From NCBI RefSeq assembly GCF_030534335.1, contig NZ_CP130565.1:827501-891500 (forward strand): a stretch of DNA of 64,000 nucleotides, written 5' to 3'. The stretch comes from Marivirga harenae. GTDB taxonomy: Bacteria > Bacteroidota > Bacteroidia > Cytophagales > Cyclobacteriaceae. This document shows positions 46,990 through 56,211 of the stretch, one piece after another (position 1 is the first letter of the stretch; each line of letters opens with the position of its first letter). Under the pieces are notes generated by a model. That model did no database searches. It worked only from the letters and a program-made list of their open reading frames with translations, and was not told the DNA's origin. The translations under genes and the position numbers were made by a program.

Positions 46990-48075
46990 ATGAAAAACGC
47001 TCTCTATATTATAATAGGTATATTCTTTCTGCTTTCCTGCAGTACTAAAGAAAGGCAAAAACAAGAAACTCAACAAAGCTCTCCGTCCTCTTTTAGCTTT
47101 ACTTCCAATAGAGAATTAGGGAAAGAAAAACTCTCTGATTATAATTTTTTCAAAGGAGATCTAGCTGATTTATCCCCTCATGAAAATGTACATCCCTATC
47201 AACTTAACTCAGCACTCTTTTCCGATTATGCTCACAAAGCTCGTTTTTTTCAAATCCCAAAAGGTGAAAGCGCAGAATACCATCCAACTGAAGTAATGGA
47301 ATTCCCTGTTGGCAGTATTTTAATTAAGAATTTCTATTACCCAAACGATTTTTCGAAGCCTGACGGCAATAAAAGAATTTTAGAGACCAGATTACTCATT
47401 CATGAGGAAAAAGGCTGGAAAGCTTTGCCCTACGTTTGGAACGATGAGCAAACCGATGCTTTTCTGGAAGTAGCTGGAGCTACCAAAAGCGTAAGTTGGA
47501 GAGATAATGATGGCAATACTCAAAAAATCAATTACAGCATTCCTAATATGAACCAATGCAGAAGTTGCCATTTAAAAGATGGTAAAATCATGCCCATTGG
47601 ACCATCAGCCCGGCAGCTCAATGGAGATTTCGACTATGCAGAAAAAGGACAAATGAATCAATTGAAATATTGGCATGCTCATGGATTATTATCGAATTTA
47701 CCCACGGGAAAATTACCAAAATTAGTCAATTATGAAAATGAATCTGACCCTTTAGCCGATAGGGCCAGAGCCTATTTGGAAATTAATTGCGGGCATTGTC
47801 ACCGACCGGAAGGTCCTGCCAAAAATTCAGCTTTGCACTTAATGGCCTCAGTTGATAATCCTGCTGCTTGGGGAGTGGGCAAAACGCCAATTGCCGCAGG
47901 CAAAGGCTCTGGTGGATTGAAATATGATATTGTAAAAGGAAATGCTGACCAATCGATTCTTACCTACCGCATGGAATCAAGCGACCCAGGAACTATGATG
48001 CCTGAATTAGGTAGGAAAATGGTTCATAAAGAGGGCTTGGCTTTGGTGAGGCAATGGATTAATGAGATGGAATAA
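46990..48075 (+). CDS. diheme c-type cytochrome lipoprotein (SO2930/HNE_0200-like)
   Basis: The start at ATG 46990 gives 361 residues with signal MKNALYIIIGIFFLLSC (Cys17 lipobox). Two haem-binding CxxCH sites are present: QCRSCH near residue 190 and NCGHCH near 273, the latter followed by RPEGPAKN. Each probably has a distal Met further on (GTMMPELGR). The N-terminal half (LSPHENVHPYQLNSALFSDYAHKARF) is typical of this uncharacterised family. Predicted to be a periplasmic or surface electron carrier working with the beta-helix lipoprotein encoded 1 bp upstream. Confidence 0.85.
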   Translation: MKNALYIIIGIFFLLSCSTKERQKQETQQSSPSSFSFTSNRELGKEKLSDYNFFKGDLADLSPHENVHPYQLNSALFSDYAHKARFFQIPKGESAEYHPTEVMEFPVGSILIKNFYYPNDFSKPDGNKRILETRLLIHEEKGWKALPYVWNDEQTDAFLEVAGATKSVSWRDNDGNTQKINYSIPNMNQCRSCHLKDGKIMPIGPSARQLNGDFDYAEKGQMNQLKYWHAHGLLSNLPTGKLPKLVNYENESDPLADRARAYLEINCGHCHRPEGPAKNSALHLMASVDNPAAWGVGKTPIAAGKGSGGLKYDIVKGNADQSILTYRMESSDPGTMMPELGRKMVHKEGLALVRQWINEME

Positions 48076-48165
48076 ATAAGTGTTTATGTTTTGATGTGTT
48101 GATGATAATAGGCTAGTAGGTTCACATTACGGATTAAAAACCGGATTAACTTAAACCAACACTTA

Positions 48166-48357
48166 TTATTTAGATTTTTGGGTGAATAGCAATATTAGCA
48201 CAGAGATTATTAACAATACATTGGAAATCGGTAAAGCCAGATTGAACATATCGATATCAGAATAATCTAGATTCACTGACAAATTAAGAATTAACAGGAC
48301 TATTGATATCAAAATTAGAGATAGAGCAATCTTTTGCTGGTTATTTAGTGGTGTCAT
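48166..48357 (-). CDS. small two-helix membrane protein
   Basis: 63 residues from the ATG at 48357: a short basic start (MTPLNNQQK), two hydrophobic helices (IALSLILISIVLLILNL and ISNVLLIISVLILLF) and a Lys-rich end. No family is recognised. It starts just beyond the glmS terminator, 14 bp after the left arm, so it needs read-through or a promoter within the hairpin region. A real gene is likely but not certain. Confidence 0.5.
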   Translation of the reverse strand: MTPLNNQQKIALSLILISIVLLILNLSVNLDYSDIDMFNLALPISNVLLIISVLILLFTQKSK

Positions 48358-48370
48358 GCGCAATGGCTTA

Positions 48371-48414
48371 AAAAGGAAAGCACAGAAACTTAAATAAACT
48401 TCTGTGCTTTCCTT
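48371..48414 (-). terminator. strong rho-independent terminator after glmS
   Basis: The arms at 48373-48387 and 48400-48414 form a perfect 15-bp stem with a 12-base loop. On the minus strand the stem is followed by TTTTTAAG. It lies 35 bp after the glmS stop. Confidence 0.85.
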
Positions 48415-48448
48415 ATAAAATAATATCTAAAATAATCTACTGCAATTA

Positions 48449-50284
48449 TTACTCTACAGTCACTGATTTAGCTAGGTTCCTTGGCTGATCAACATTACAT
48501 CCTCTCATAACTGCAATATGGTAAGAAAGTAATTGTAACGGAATTGTAGAAACCATAGGCATTAATACCTCATGGGTTCCCGGTACTTCGATAGTGTGAT
48601 CCACCATACCAGGAATTAAAGAGTCACCTTCAGAAACAACAGCTATAACTTTTCCTTTTCTGGCTTTTACTTCTTGAATATTGGATACAATTTTATCGTA
48701 TGAACTATCTCTAGTTGCAATAACAACAACTGGCATTTCTTCATCAATCAAAGCAATAGGCCCATGCTTCATTTCTGCAGCTGGGTATCCCTCTGCATGA
48801 ATGTATGAAATCTCTTTCAGTTTCAGTGCCCCTTCCAAGGCAACAGGGAAATTATAGCCTCTTCCTAGATATAGGAAATTGCGAGCATCCTTATAAATCC
48901 CGGCAATTTTCTCTACTTGCTTGTCAGTTTTAAGTGCTTTCTCTACTTTATTTGGAATATTTTCAAGGTCGACCAATACTTCTCTATACCGTTGTTCAGC
49001 AATCGTTCCTTTTAGGAGGGCTGTTTTCAATGCAATCATTGTTAAAACTGTAAGCTGTGCAGTAAAGGCTTTTGTACTAGCAACACCGATTTCAGGTCCA
49101 GCATGAGTATAAACTCCTTCATGTGACACTCTGGAGATTGAAGAACCTACAACATTACAAACTCCCAAAACAATAGCGCCTTTTGATTTTGCCAATTCCA
49201 TGGCTGCCAAAGTATCCGCTGTTTCACCAGATTGGGAAATTGCAAATACAATATCCCCCTCACGGATTACTGGGTTTCTATATCTGAATTCAGAGGCATA
49301 CTCTACTTCCACCGGAATTCTACAGAACTCTTCGAATATATATTCTGCTACCAAGCCAGCGTGCCAAGAAGTCCCGCATGCTACAATAACAATTCTCTCT
49401 GCATTAATAAGTGCATTTGAGTAATCCCTGATACCACCTAAGACCAATTTAGCTTCATTGGCAATTAATCGGCCTCTGAAACAATCTTTAATTGATTTAG
49501 GCTGCTCAAAAATCTCCTTGAGCATAAAATGTTCAAAACCACCCTTTTCGATAGCTTCTAATTCCATATCTACTTTTTGTATATATGGAGTCATTTTTAC
49601 GTCCTTGGTGTCGCGAATGCTTATTTTTTTATCCTTAATCAGGGCAATTTCATAATCATTCACATAGATTACTTCATTAGTATATTCAACTATGGGCGTT
49701 GCATCTGAAGCTAGGAAAAACTCGTCTTTGCCTACTCCAATTACTAATGGACTTCCTTTTCGAGCTGCAATTAATTGATCAGGATGATTGGTGGACATTA
49801 TAACTATGGCATAAGCGCCAATTACTTTTGTTAAAGCCAATCGAACAGCTTCCTCTAATGTACCATCGTTGTTCTTATAAATATCTTCTATAAAATTAAT
49901 AAAAACCTCCGAATCAGTTTCACTTTTAAAAGTGTAGCCCTTATTCTCTAATTCCTTTTTTAAGGAAGAATAGTTTTCAATAATCCCATTATGGATAATT
50001 GCTAAATCACCACTTTCAGAGTAGTGAGGATGTGCATTTTCATCATTGGGAGCCCCATGAGTAGCCCACCTGGTGTGGCCCATTCCAATAGTGCTTTTTG
50101 TATCTTTATCTTTCAAGAAAGATTCTAATTCAGATACTTTACCCTGTTTTTTATAAACTTTCAGGCCATCATTCATAAGTGCAATGCCAGCACTGTCATA
50201 GCCTCTATATTCTAATCTTTTTAATCCTTTAATGATAATCTCAGATGCATTCTGATGACCTACATATGCTACAATTCCACACAT
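48449..50284 (-). CDS. glmS: glutamine-fructose-6-phosphate aminotransferase
   Basis: A 611-residue enzyme making glucosamine-6-phosphate, the first step to UDP-GlcNAc for wall and surface sugars. The N-terminal glutaminase domain starts MCGIVAYVGH with nucleophile Cys2 and has GHTRWATHG. Two SIS domains follow (ACGTSWHAG, ISQSGETADT, LGRGYNFPVALEGALKLKE), and the C-terminus ends NLAKSVTVE. Third gene of GT5-like, DUF4270, glmS (8 bp after DUF4270). No glmS ribozyme is visible or expected with such a short gap. Confidence 0.95.
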   Translation of the reverse strand: MCGIVAYVGHQNASEIIIKGLKRLEYRGYDSAGIALMNDGLKVYKKQGKVSELESFLKDKDTKSTIGMGHTRWATHGAPNDENAHPHYSESGDLAIIHNGIIENYSSLKKELENKGYTFKSETDSEVFINFIEDIYKNNDGTLEEAVRLALTKVIGAYAIVIMSTNHPDQLIAARKGSPLVIGVGKDEFFLASDATPIVEYTNEVIYVNDYEIALIKDKKISIRDTKDVKMTPYIQKVDMELEAIEKGGFEHFMLKEIFEQPKSIKDCFRGRLIANEAKLVLGGIRDYSNALINAERIVIVACGTSWHAGLVAEYIFEEFCRIPVEVEYASEFRYRNPVIREGDIVFAISQSGETADTLAAMELAKSKGAIVLGVCNVVGSSISRVSHEGVYTHAGPEIGVASTKAFTAQLTVLTMIALKTALLKGTIAEQRYREVLVDLENIPNKVEKALKTDKQVEKIAGIYKDARNFLYLGRGYNFPVALEGALKLKEISYIHAEGYPAAEMKHGPIALIDEEMPVVVIATRDSSYDKIVSNIQEVKARKGKVIAVVSEGDSLIPGMVDHTIEVPGTHEVLMPMVSTIPLQLLSYHIAVMRGCNVDQPRNLAKSVTVE

Positions 50285-50292
50285 ATTGTAAT

Positions 50293-51726
50293 CTATTTAA
50301 AAGTGGTATAATATATCTTCAATTTTATATTTTCCTTGTCAACTAAGAAATTATCAAAGTTGCCAAGATTGATTTTTGGCACCTCATTAAATGGTGTTTG
50401 ATTTCTTCTGATAAATTGTCCAGTAAACAGAAAATCATACTCTTCATTCCATAAATCAGGGTTATTATAAATTTCTTGTAGAAAAAAACTTAAATCTGCT
50501 TTAATTTCTTTCTTATTATCATCATATGTCAGAACTACTGGCGAGCTAGCTTGATTGGGATCAGCGGGAGCACCGTTGGTTGTAAAATTTGATTGGAGCG
50601 CCCAAAAATCTTCCCCCTTTTTTACTATGTTGCCATCTCTATCCAATATATATGGAATGATATTTCCAGCAGGCCTAATTTGCGAGGATTCATCATCAGC
50701 GGTACTAAAGTCATTACTATTTATCACCAATTCTGCCTTATTAATTTGCAGAAACTCTACCGTATCGATAAAATTTAAGTAGCCATTTAACTTTACTCTT
50801 GGTGATATCCCCATTAAATTGTTAAAATAGGCTTTTGAAGGATCCAGCAAATCAAAGGATTTATTTCCTGAATAAGTTGATGGAATTAATGATCCAGGAT
50901 CGAAATCAACATGAGTAAAACTAGAACCTGATATATCAAATTTTACACTTTTTAATGTATCCAAACTAGGAGCACTGTATATTACCTCAATAAATGATTC
51001 TCCACTTGCCAAACTAATCGCTTGTAAATTATTTACTCCACCTTCAACTTCAATCTTAAATCCTCTTAAGGCATTGTAAATACCAACCGAGTTCAGATCT
51101 TCATCTCTAACTCTATTCAGGATATCATTTCCCAAAGTATTGCTTAACTGAACATAATCTGGAATAGTGTCTATTGGATTTACAATTATTTCCTGATCTA
51201 AGGAAACCTTATTTTCAATGGAGATTTCATCATAAATAGAGTACAACTCTCCACTGACAATCAAAGTGTCTCTCAGTTGAGATACAATGAAATTTTGAGC
51301 TTGATTAAATTCATCCCCATAAAAATAATTGAACCCTAACTTGAGCCTAGTCTCGACAGCTGTTGCATTAGCCGGCAAACTATCCCGAATAAAATCATTG
51401 TCCAGCAACGCCCCGAAGTAAGCCTCAGCTGTAAAATCACCGATTTCAGGACTGCTTTGATGACCAACAAAAATCTGCCCTCTTGAGCCTGTAACTCCGT
51501 TAGTGCTGATAATCAAAGAATCAAAAGCAGCATGATTCAAGCCTAAAGGAATTTCCACAAACCGTATTTCAGTATTGTTTCCTCCAGGCACTAAATCCCC
51601 TTCTACTTCTATAGGCTCTTCACATGAGGCGAAAAAAAAGGCCAGCAGGAATGCTGGCCCTGTTAATAATCTGACAGCATTATTAGCCTGCCAATTCTGT
51701 ATATAGGTTGAAATAGGATTCTTCAA
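50293..51726 (-). CDS. DUF4270-family lipoprotein
   Basis: A secreted, beta-rich lipoprotein of the DUF4270 family: lipobox LLAFFFASC followed by EEPIEVEGDLVPGG, then IFVGHQSSPEIGDFTAEAYFG. The start is uncertain. A TTG at 51726 gives a compact signal (KNPISTYIQNW, then the hydrophobic stretch) and 477 residues; ATG at 51789 or 51846 would overlap the upstream gene by more than 100 bp. DUF4270 genes commonly lie between the short GT5-like gene and glmS in Bacteroidota. Function unknown; outer-membrane location is likely. Confidence 0.78.
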   Translation of the reverse strand: MKNPISTYIQNWQANNAVRLLTGPAFLLAFFFASCEEPIEVEGDLVPGGNNTEIRFVEIPLGLNHAAFDSLIISTNGVTGSRGQIFVGHQSSPEIGDFTAEAYFGALLDNDFIRDSLPANATAVETRLKLGFNYFYGDEFNQAQNFIVSQLRDTLIVSGELYSIYDEISIENKVSLDQEIIVNPIDTIPDYVQLSNTLGNDILNRVRDEDLNSVGIYNALRGFKIEVEGGVNNLQAISLASGESFIEVIYSAPSLDTLKSVKFDISGSSFTHVDFDPGSLIPSTYSGNKSFDLLDPSKAYFNNLMGISPRVKLNGYLNFIDTVEFLQINKAELVINSNDFSTADDESSQIRPAGNIIPYILDRDGNIVKKGEDFWALQSNFTTNGAPADPNQASSPVVLTYDDNKKEIKADLSFFLQEIYNNPDLWNEEYDFLFTGQFIRRNQTPFNEVPKINLGNFDNFLVDKENIKLKIYYTTFK

Positions 51727-52495
51727 AATCCTCTCCTTTTTCAATGGTGTCAACTTTCTTTTCTTTTTCGAATGTTGAAAATAATTCATCAAGGTTTTCT
51801 TTAAACTCATCACCTGCTTTAATAACTGCATCTGCATATTCTGCACCGATTTTTATGAACCCTTCATAATCGGCTGATTCTAGATTGGACAACATGCTGT
51901 CGTCTATATCGAGCATTTTTACCTTGTCCACTAAATCTGTCCCAAATTTATGAGAGAATTCTGTATTATACACAGTAAATACAGATTTTGCATCCTTAAA
52001 TATTGGATCATTTTTGTAAGTGGTTTTTAAGTACATTGGAATCAAACTGGTCATCCAATCGTTACAATGCACTATATCAGGCGCCCAGCCTAGTTTCTTA
52101 ACTGTTTCCAACGCTCCCTTGCAGAAAAATATTGCTCTTTCATCATTGTCTGGATAGAATTTATTCTCCTTATCATGAAAAACAAATTTACGTTGGAAGT
52201 AATCTTCATTATCTATAAAGTACACCTGAAGTTTAGCATTGGGAATTGAAGCAACCTTAATAATTAAAGGCTTTTCTTCTTCTCCTACTGAGATATTAAT
52301 ACCTGAAAGGCGTACTACCTCATGTAATCTGTTCTTCCGCTCGTTAATTAGTCCGAAGCGGGGCACTAAAATACGAATCTCCATGCCTCTTTCCTGCATG
52401 GCTTGAGGGAGTTTTCGTACAAATTCTGCTACTTCTGATGTTTTTAAAAATGGATTGATTTCATTGGCTACGTAAAGAATTCGAAGCTTTGACAT
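51683..52495 (-). CDS. glycogen/starch synthase-like protein, N-terminal half only
   Basis: 270 residues from the ATG at 52495 (MSKLRILYVANEINPFLKTSE). It corresponds to the N-terminal Rossmann domain of GT5 glycogen synthases. The ADP-glucose loop, normally KTGGLADV, here reads KTSEVAEFV. Later features remain (FFCKGALETVKKLGWAPDIVHCNDWMT, VFTVYNTEF). The whole C-terminal GT-B domain with the catalytic E-x7-E is absent and the protein ends in an acidic tail. It is therefore unlikely to be a normal synthase. It is divergent from panC and leads the DUF4270-glmS transcript. Confidence 0.75.
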   Translation of the reverse strand: MSKLRILYVANEINPFLKTSEVAEFVRKLPQAMQERGMEIRILVPRFGLINERKNRLHEVVRLSGINISVGEEEKPLIIKVASIPNAKLQVYFIDNEDYFQRKFVFHDKENKFYPDNDERAIFFCKGALETVKKLGWAPDIVHCNDWMTSLIPMYLKTTYKNDPIFKDAKSVFTVYNTEFSHKFGTDLVDKVKMLDIDDSMLSNLESADYEGFIKIGAEYADAVIKAGDEFKENLDELFSTFEKEKKVDTIEKGEDFEESYFNLYTELAG

Positions 52496-52620
52496 ATGCT
52501 TATTGGATTTGATTAATTCATAAACGAAGCACAAAAATACAAAAAAATACTCACTTTCCATTATTTTTTTGATTAATCAGCTAGATTTGTTCCAAAACTT
52601 TCTAATTTAGCGCATTTTTT

Positions 52621-53469
52621 ATGATAACAACGGGCTCAGTTGCTGAAATTCAAGCTATTATATCAAAATTTAAGGCTGAAGACAAAACAGTTGGATTTGT
52701 TCCCACTATGGGGGCCTTGCACCAGGGACATTTGAGCCTAGTTGCTGAAGCAAAAAAAAGAGCTGATATAATAGTTTGTAGTATTTATGTAAACCCCACA
52801 CAATTCAATAATCCAGACGACTTAGAAAAATACCCTAGAAATATTGAATCGGATAAAGATTTATTAGATCAAAATGGCTGCGATGTTCTGTTCCTCCCTT
52901 CTGATCAAGTGATGTATGCTGGGAAAAATACCATTAATTTTGATTTTGGCAAATTAGACAAAGTGATGGAGGGAAAATTTCGTCCTAACCATTTTAGCGG
53001 AGTCGCACTAATTGTTTCAAAACTCTTTAATATAGTATTGCCTAACTTTGCTTTTTTTGGGCAAAAAGATTTACAACAATTGACAATCATCAAAAAACTG
53101 GTTGGGGAACTGTTTTTCAATCTGGAAATTGTTACTGTCCCTATTAAACGAGAGCCTCACGGACTGGCCATGTCCTCAAGAAATGAGAGATTAAGTAAAC
53201 AAGAGAGAGAGGAAGCCAAAATATTCTTCAATGCCTTGACCGAAGCCAAGTATATTTTAACAAATAATCAATCAGCAGAAGAAGCAAAATTAAAAGTTGA
53301 AACACTTTTCCATAACCACACAGCCCAATTGGAATACTTTCAAATTGTCAGTGACAAGGACCTACTTCCTAAATCAGAGAACTACTTAGCCGCAGATACC
53401 GTTCTTTGCATTGCAGGCTTTGTAGGAAATGTGAGATTAATAGATAACATCTATCTGTTTGGGGACTAA
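52621..53469 (+). CDS. panC: pantothenate synthetase
   Basis: A 282-residue enzyme that joins pantoate and beta-alanine with ATP. The HIGH-like motif is in PTMGALHQGHLSLV, followed by IYVNPTQF and the ATP loop MSSRNERLS; FFGQKDLQQL is also conserved. The ATG comes directly after an AT-rich leader. It is followed 135 bp later by panD, so both beta-alanine production and its use are encoded together. Confidence 0.95.
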   Translation: MITTGSVAEIQAIISKFKAEDKTVGFVPTMGALHQGHLSLVAEAKKRADIIVCSIYVNPTQFNNPDDLEKYPRNIESDKDLLDQNGCDVLFLPSDQVMYAGKNTINFDFGKLDKVMEGKFRPNHFSGVALIVSKLFNIVLPNFAFFGQKDLQQLTIIKKLVGELFFNLEIVTVPIKREPHGLAMSSRNERLSKQEREEAKIFFNALTEAKYILTNNQSAEEAKLKVETLFHNHTAQLEYFQIVSDKDLLPKSENYLAADTVLCIAGFVGNVRLIDNIYLFGD

Positions 53470-53574
53470 TCAGGTTGTTACAAAAATTTACTAATTGACA
53501 CTGATTATCAATCTCGCTATTAAACATAACAAATATATCTTGTGTAATTTCCTATAAGGCTCTATTTAATTTCA

Positions 53575-53582
53575 TAACTTTG
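53575..53582 (+). promoter_or_regulatory. possible -7 box for panD
   Basis: TAACTTTG matches TAnnTTTG and lies 22 bp before the panD ATG. No matching TTTG lies at -33, so the call rests on one box and the 135-bp gap after panC. Confidence 0.4.
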
Positions 53583-53604
53583 CAGCCAATTTGAAGAGTA
53601 TAGT

Positions 53605-53952
53605 ATGTTAATTGAAGTTTGTAAATCAAAAATTCACAGAGTAAAGGTTACTCAAGCAGAATTGCATTATGTCGGAAGCATCACTATCGATGAGGATTTG
53701 ATGGAAGCTTCTAACCTTATTGAAAATGAAAAAGTCCAAATTGTGAACATAAACAATGGTGAACGATTGGAGACTTACGTGATTAAGGGAGAGCGGGGTT
53801 CTGGTATGGTCTGCTTAAATGGGCCTGCTGCAAGAAAAGTGCAAGTGGGTGATATCATTATTATCATTGGGTACGCGCAGATGGAATTTGAAGAAGCAAA
53901 GTCTTTCAAGCCTTCCTTAATCTTTCCTGACGCGAATAATAAACTTACCTAA
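53605..53952 (+). CDS. panD: aspartate 1-decarboxylase
   Basis: A 115-residue pyruvoyl enzyme making beta-alanine for pantothenate. The self-cleavage site is Gly24-Ser25 in HYVGSITID; Lys9 (VCKSKIHR) and Tyr58-region residues ([12 protein letters not shown]) fit the family, and LNGPAARK is present. Length is normal. It is followed 3 bp after its stop by the UPF0104 gene. Confidence 0.95.
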   Translation: MLIEVCKSKIHRVKVTQAELHYVGSITIDEDLMEASNLIENEKVQIVNINNGERLETYVIKGERGSGMVCLNGPAARKVQVGDIIIIIGYAQMEFEEAKSFKPSLIFPDANNKLT

Positions 53953-53955
53953 GCA

Positions 53956-54978
53956 TTGAGAAAAGGAATTCAATCATTTCTTAAATATACGATATCTTTA
54001 GCTGTCGCCATTACTTTATTTTGGTATCTCTATAAAGACGTAGATTTCAGTGAAATGATGGCTAGCTTTAGAAAAGCCAATCTTAATTGGATATATGCTT
54101 CTATAGGTTTGGCAATGCTTAGTCATTTTTTAAGAGCATGGCGCTGGAATATGCTTTTAGAGCCTTTGGGTTATCAACTAAAATCTTCAAGAACTTTTGT
54201 TGCCGTTATGGTGGGCTACCTTGCCAATTTCGTTGTCCCTAGAATGGGAGAAGTATCACGATGCGGGGTTCTCAAGAAAACAGACAATGTGTCTATGAGT
54301 CAGGGTTTTGGAAGTGTAGTTACTGAAAGGATTTTTGATATGATTTGCCTATTAATTATTATGGGCTTGACATTAGCTATAGAGTTCCGCAGATTAAATG
54401 ACTTCTTTTTAAATTTGTTTTTGGATAAAGCCGATGGATTAGAAAAAAACTTCCTGACACTCTTAGCGGTAGGCATATTTTTTTTAATAGGAGCCAGTAC
54501 TATTTTTATCCTTTTAAAAAGAAATCAAGCATCTCTCAGAAAGAATAAATACTTCAATAAATTAACTGCTTTTTTAAGACAATTAGTAGAAGGGATAACC
54601 TCAGTAAGAAGATTAAAAAGTCCTACTTTATTTTGGGTAGCTACTTTGGGAATTTGGATTTGTTATTTCTTAATGACCTATGTTGTCTTTTTTAGTGTGG
54701 AGTCCACGGCTCATCTGGGCCTTTCAGCAGGTTTAATTCTGCTTGTCCTAGGTGGAATTGGAATGGCAACTCCAGTGCAAGGAGGAATTGGAGCTTTTCA
54801 TTATTTGATTAGTGCTGGCTTGTTATTATATGGTGTAGCGGAAAAGGATGGAATAATTTTTGCATTTTTGCTACATACTACCAATTCAATTGCCATCATG
54901 ACGGTAGGATCTTTATCAATATTTATTAGTATGATCATACCAAAAAGAAATTCAAAGCAAGAATATGCCGACAGCTGA
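53956..54978 (+). CDS. UPF0104 / lysylphosphatidylglycerol synthase TM-region family protein
   Basis: A 340-residue protein with 7-8 membrane helices from a TTG start 3 bp after panD. Family marks are SHFLRAWRWNMLLEPLGY, VGYLANFVVPRMGEVSRC and GGIGMATPVQGGIGAFHY. It is the MprF flippase-like half without a synthase domain, so aminoacyl-lipid synthesis is not implied; lipid or sugar-lipid movement is possible. It overlaps rfaE2 by 14 bp. Confidence 0.85.
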   Translation: MRKGIQSFLKYTISLAVAITLFWYLYKDVDFSEMMASFRKANLNWIYASIGLAMLSHFLRAWRWNMLLEPLGYQLKSSRTFVAVMVGYLANFVVPRMGEVSRCGVLKKTDNVSMSQGFGSVVTERIFDMICLLIIMGLTLAIEFRRLNDFFLNLFLDKADGLEKNFLTLLAVGIFFLIGASTIFILLKRNQASLRKNKYFNKLTAFLRQLVEGITSVRRLKSPTLFWVATLGIWICYFLMTYVVFFSVESTAHLGLSAGLILLVLGGIGMATPVQGGIGAFHYLISAGLLLYGVAEKDGIIFAFLLHTTNSIAIMTVGSLSIFISMIIPKRNSKQEYADS

Positions 54979-55435
54979 TAAAATATATTCATTAGACGCC
55001 TTAACCAATAAAAGGAAAGAGTGGAAAGATCAAAAAGTAGTTTTCACTAATGGCTGTTTTGATATTTTGCATTTAGGACATGTTGATTATTTAGAGAAAG
55101 CAGCAGCAAAGGGAGATAAATTGATTGTGGCTTTAAATACAGATACTTCAGTTAGTAAAATCAAAGGTCCAAATAGACCAATCAATAATGAAAAAGCAAG
55201 GGCAAGATTAATTGCTGCTCTATCTTTCGTAGATGCCGTTACATTTTTTTCTGATGACACCCCTTTATCCTTGATAAAACTGCTTATACCCGATGTTTTA
55301 GTGAAAGGTAGCGACTATAATTTAAGCAACATTGTAGGAGCCAATATCGTAATGGAAAACGGTGGAAACGTAGAAACTATCGACTTGGTGGAAGGATATT
55401 CAACCACCAATATTATCAATAAAATAAACCAATAA
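54965..55435 (+). CDS. rfaE2: D-glycero-beta-D-manno-heptose 1-phosphate adenylyltransferase-like protein
   Basis: A 156-residue nucleotidyltransferase with FTNGCFDILHLGHVDYL (HxGH) near residue 31, NTDTSVSKIKGPNRPI and DVLVKGSDYN. This is the RfaE C-terminal half as a separate protein, which activates heptose-1-phosphate with ATP or, in some lineages, other polyol phosphates. Other heptose genes are not in view. Coupled to UPF0104 and followed 4 bp later by the peptidase gene. Confidence 0.88.
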   Translation: MPTADKIYSLDALTNKRKEWKDQKVVFTNGCFDILHLGHVDYLEKAAAKGDKLIVALNTDTSVSKIKGPNRPINNEKARARLIAALSFVDAVTFFSDDTPLSLIKLLIPDVLVKGSDYNLSNIVGANIVMENGGNVETIDLVEGYSTTNIINKINQ

Positions 55436-55439
55436 TAAA

Positions 55440-56132
55440 ATGATCATTATAATAATAATCGGATTTGCCATCATCAGTTATGCTGTGCAATCTCGCTTGA
55501 AGAGCAAATTTAAAAAATACTCTAAGATAGCTTTAAGTTCAGGTATTTCCGGCAGAGAAGCTGCAGAAAAGATGTTGAAAGATAACGGAATATATGACGT
55601 GAAAGTAATGTCGGTAGAAGGGCAGTTAACAGACCATTATAACCCTGCCAAAAAAACAGTCAACTTAAGTGCTGATGTCTATAATAATAGATCTGCCGCG
55701 GCAGTTGCAGTTGCTGCGCATGAGGTCGGTCATGCAGTTCAGCACGCCAAAGCTTATTCCTTCTTAGAATTGCGTTCTGCACTCGTTCCTTTGCAAAACG
55801 TCAGTGCTAAAATCATCAATTTCGTATTTATTGCTATGCTTTTTGGTGGGTTTATTATGGATGGTTTTTTAAGCTCTGACATGGCACTAATGGTCATAAT
55901 CGGATGCTATACAGTTTTTACCCTTTTTGCTTTTATCACTTTACCGGTAGAGTATGATGCAAGTAAAAGAGGTTTAGCTTGGATGACAACTTCAGGCGTG
56001 ACCACCCCACAGGAGCATGATATGGCCAAAGATTCATTGAAATGGGCAGCAAGAACTTATTTGGTAGCAGCAATTGCTTCATTAGTTACATTGCTTTACT
56101 ATGTGATGATGTTTCTAGGTAGCCGAGATTAA
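55440..56132 (+). CDS. membrane zinc metallopeptidase (YugP family)
   Basis: A 230-residue membrane protein with an N-terminal helix, the zinc motif AAHEVGHAVQHA (HExxH) around residue 97 and three further helices in the C-terminal half; LPVEYDASKRGL is also family-typical (Zn_peptidase_2). Substrate unknown. Last gene of the panD-led run. Confidence 0.87.
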   Translation: MIIIIIIGFAIISYAVQSRLKSKFKKYSKIALSSGISGREAAEKMLKDNGIYDVKVMSVEGQLTDHYNPAKKTVNLSADVYNNRSAAAVAVAAHEVGHAVQHAKAYSFLELRSALVPLQNVSAKIINFVFIAMLFGGFIMDGFLSSDMALMVIIGCYTVFTLFAFITLPVEYDASKRGLAWMTTSGVTTPQEHDMAKDSLKWAARTYLVAAIASLVTLLYYVMMFLGSRD

Positions 56133-56144
56133 ATGGATTTTTCC

Positions 56145-56152
56145 TATATTTG
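56145..56152 (+). promoter_or_regulatory. possible -7 box for the acyl-CoA dehydrogenase gene
   Basis: TATATTTG matches TAnnTTTG, 59 bp before the ATG at 56212. No good -33 box was found. Confidence 0.4.
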
Positions 56153-56211
56153 CAAAACTTTTGCATGAACATTCTGTTTTTGCACAGAAACGACTAAAAA
56201 ATAATTTATAG

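Noticed and set aside
48371-48414. Hairpin as a glmS riboswitch/ribozyme part
   Set aside because: It lies downstream of glmS and has the form of a plain terminator.
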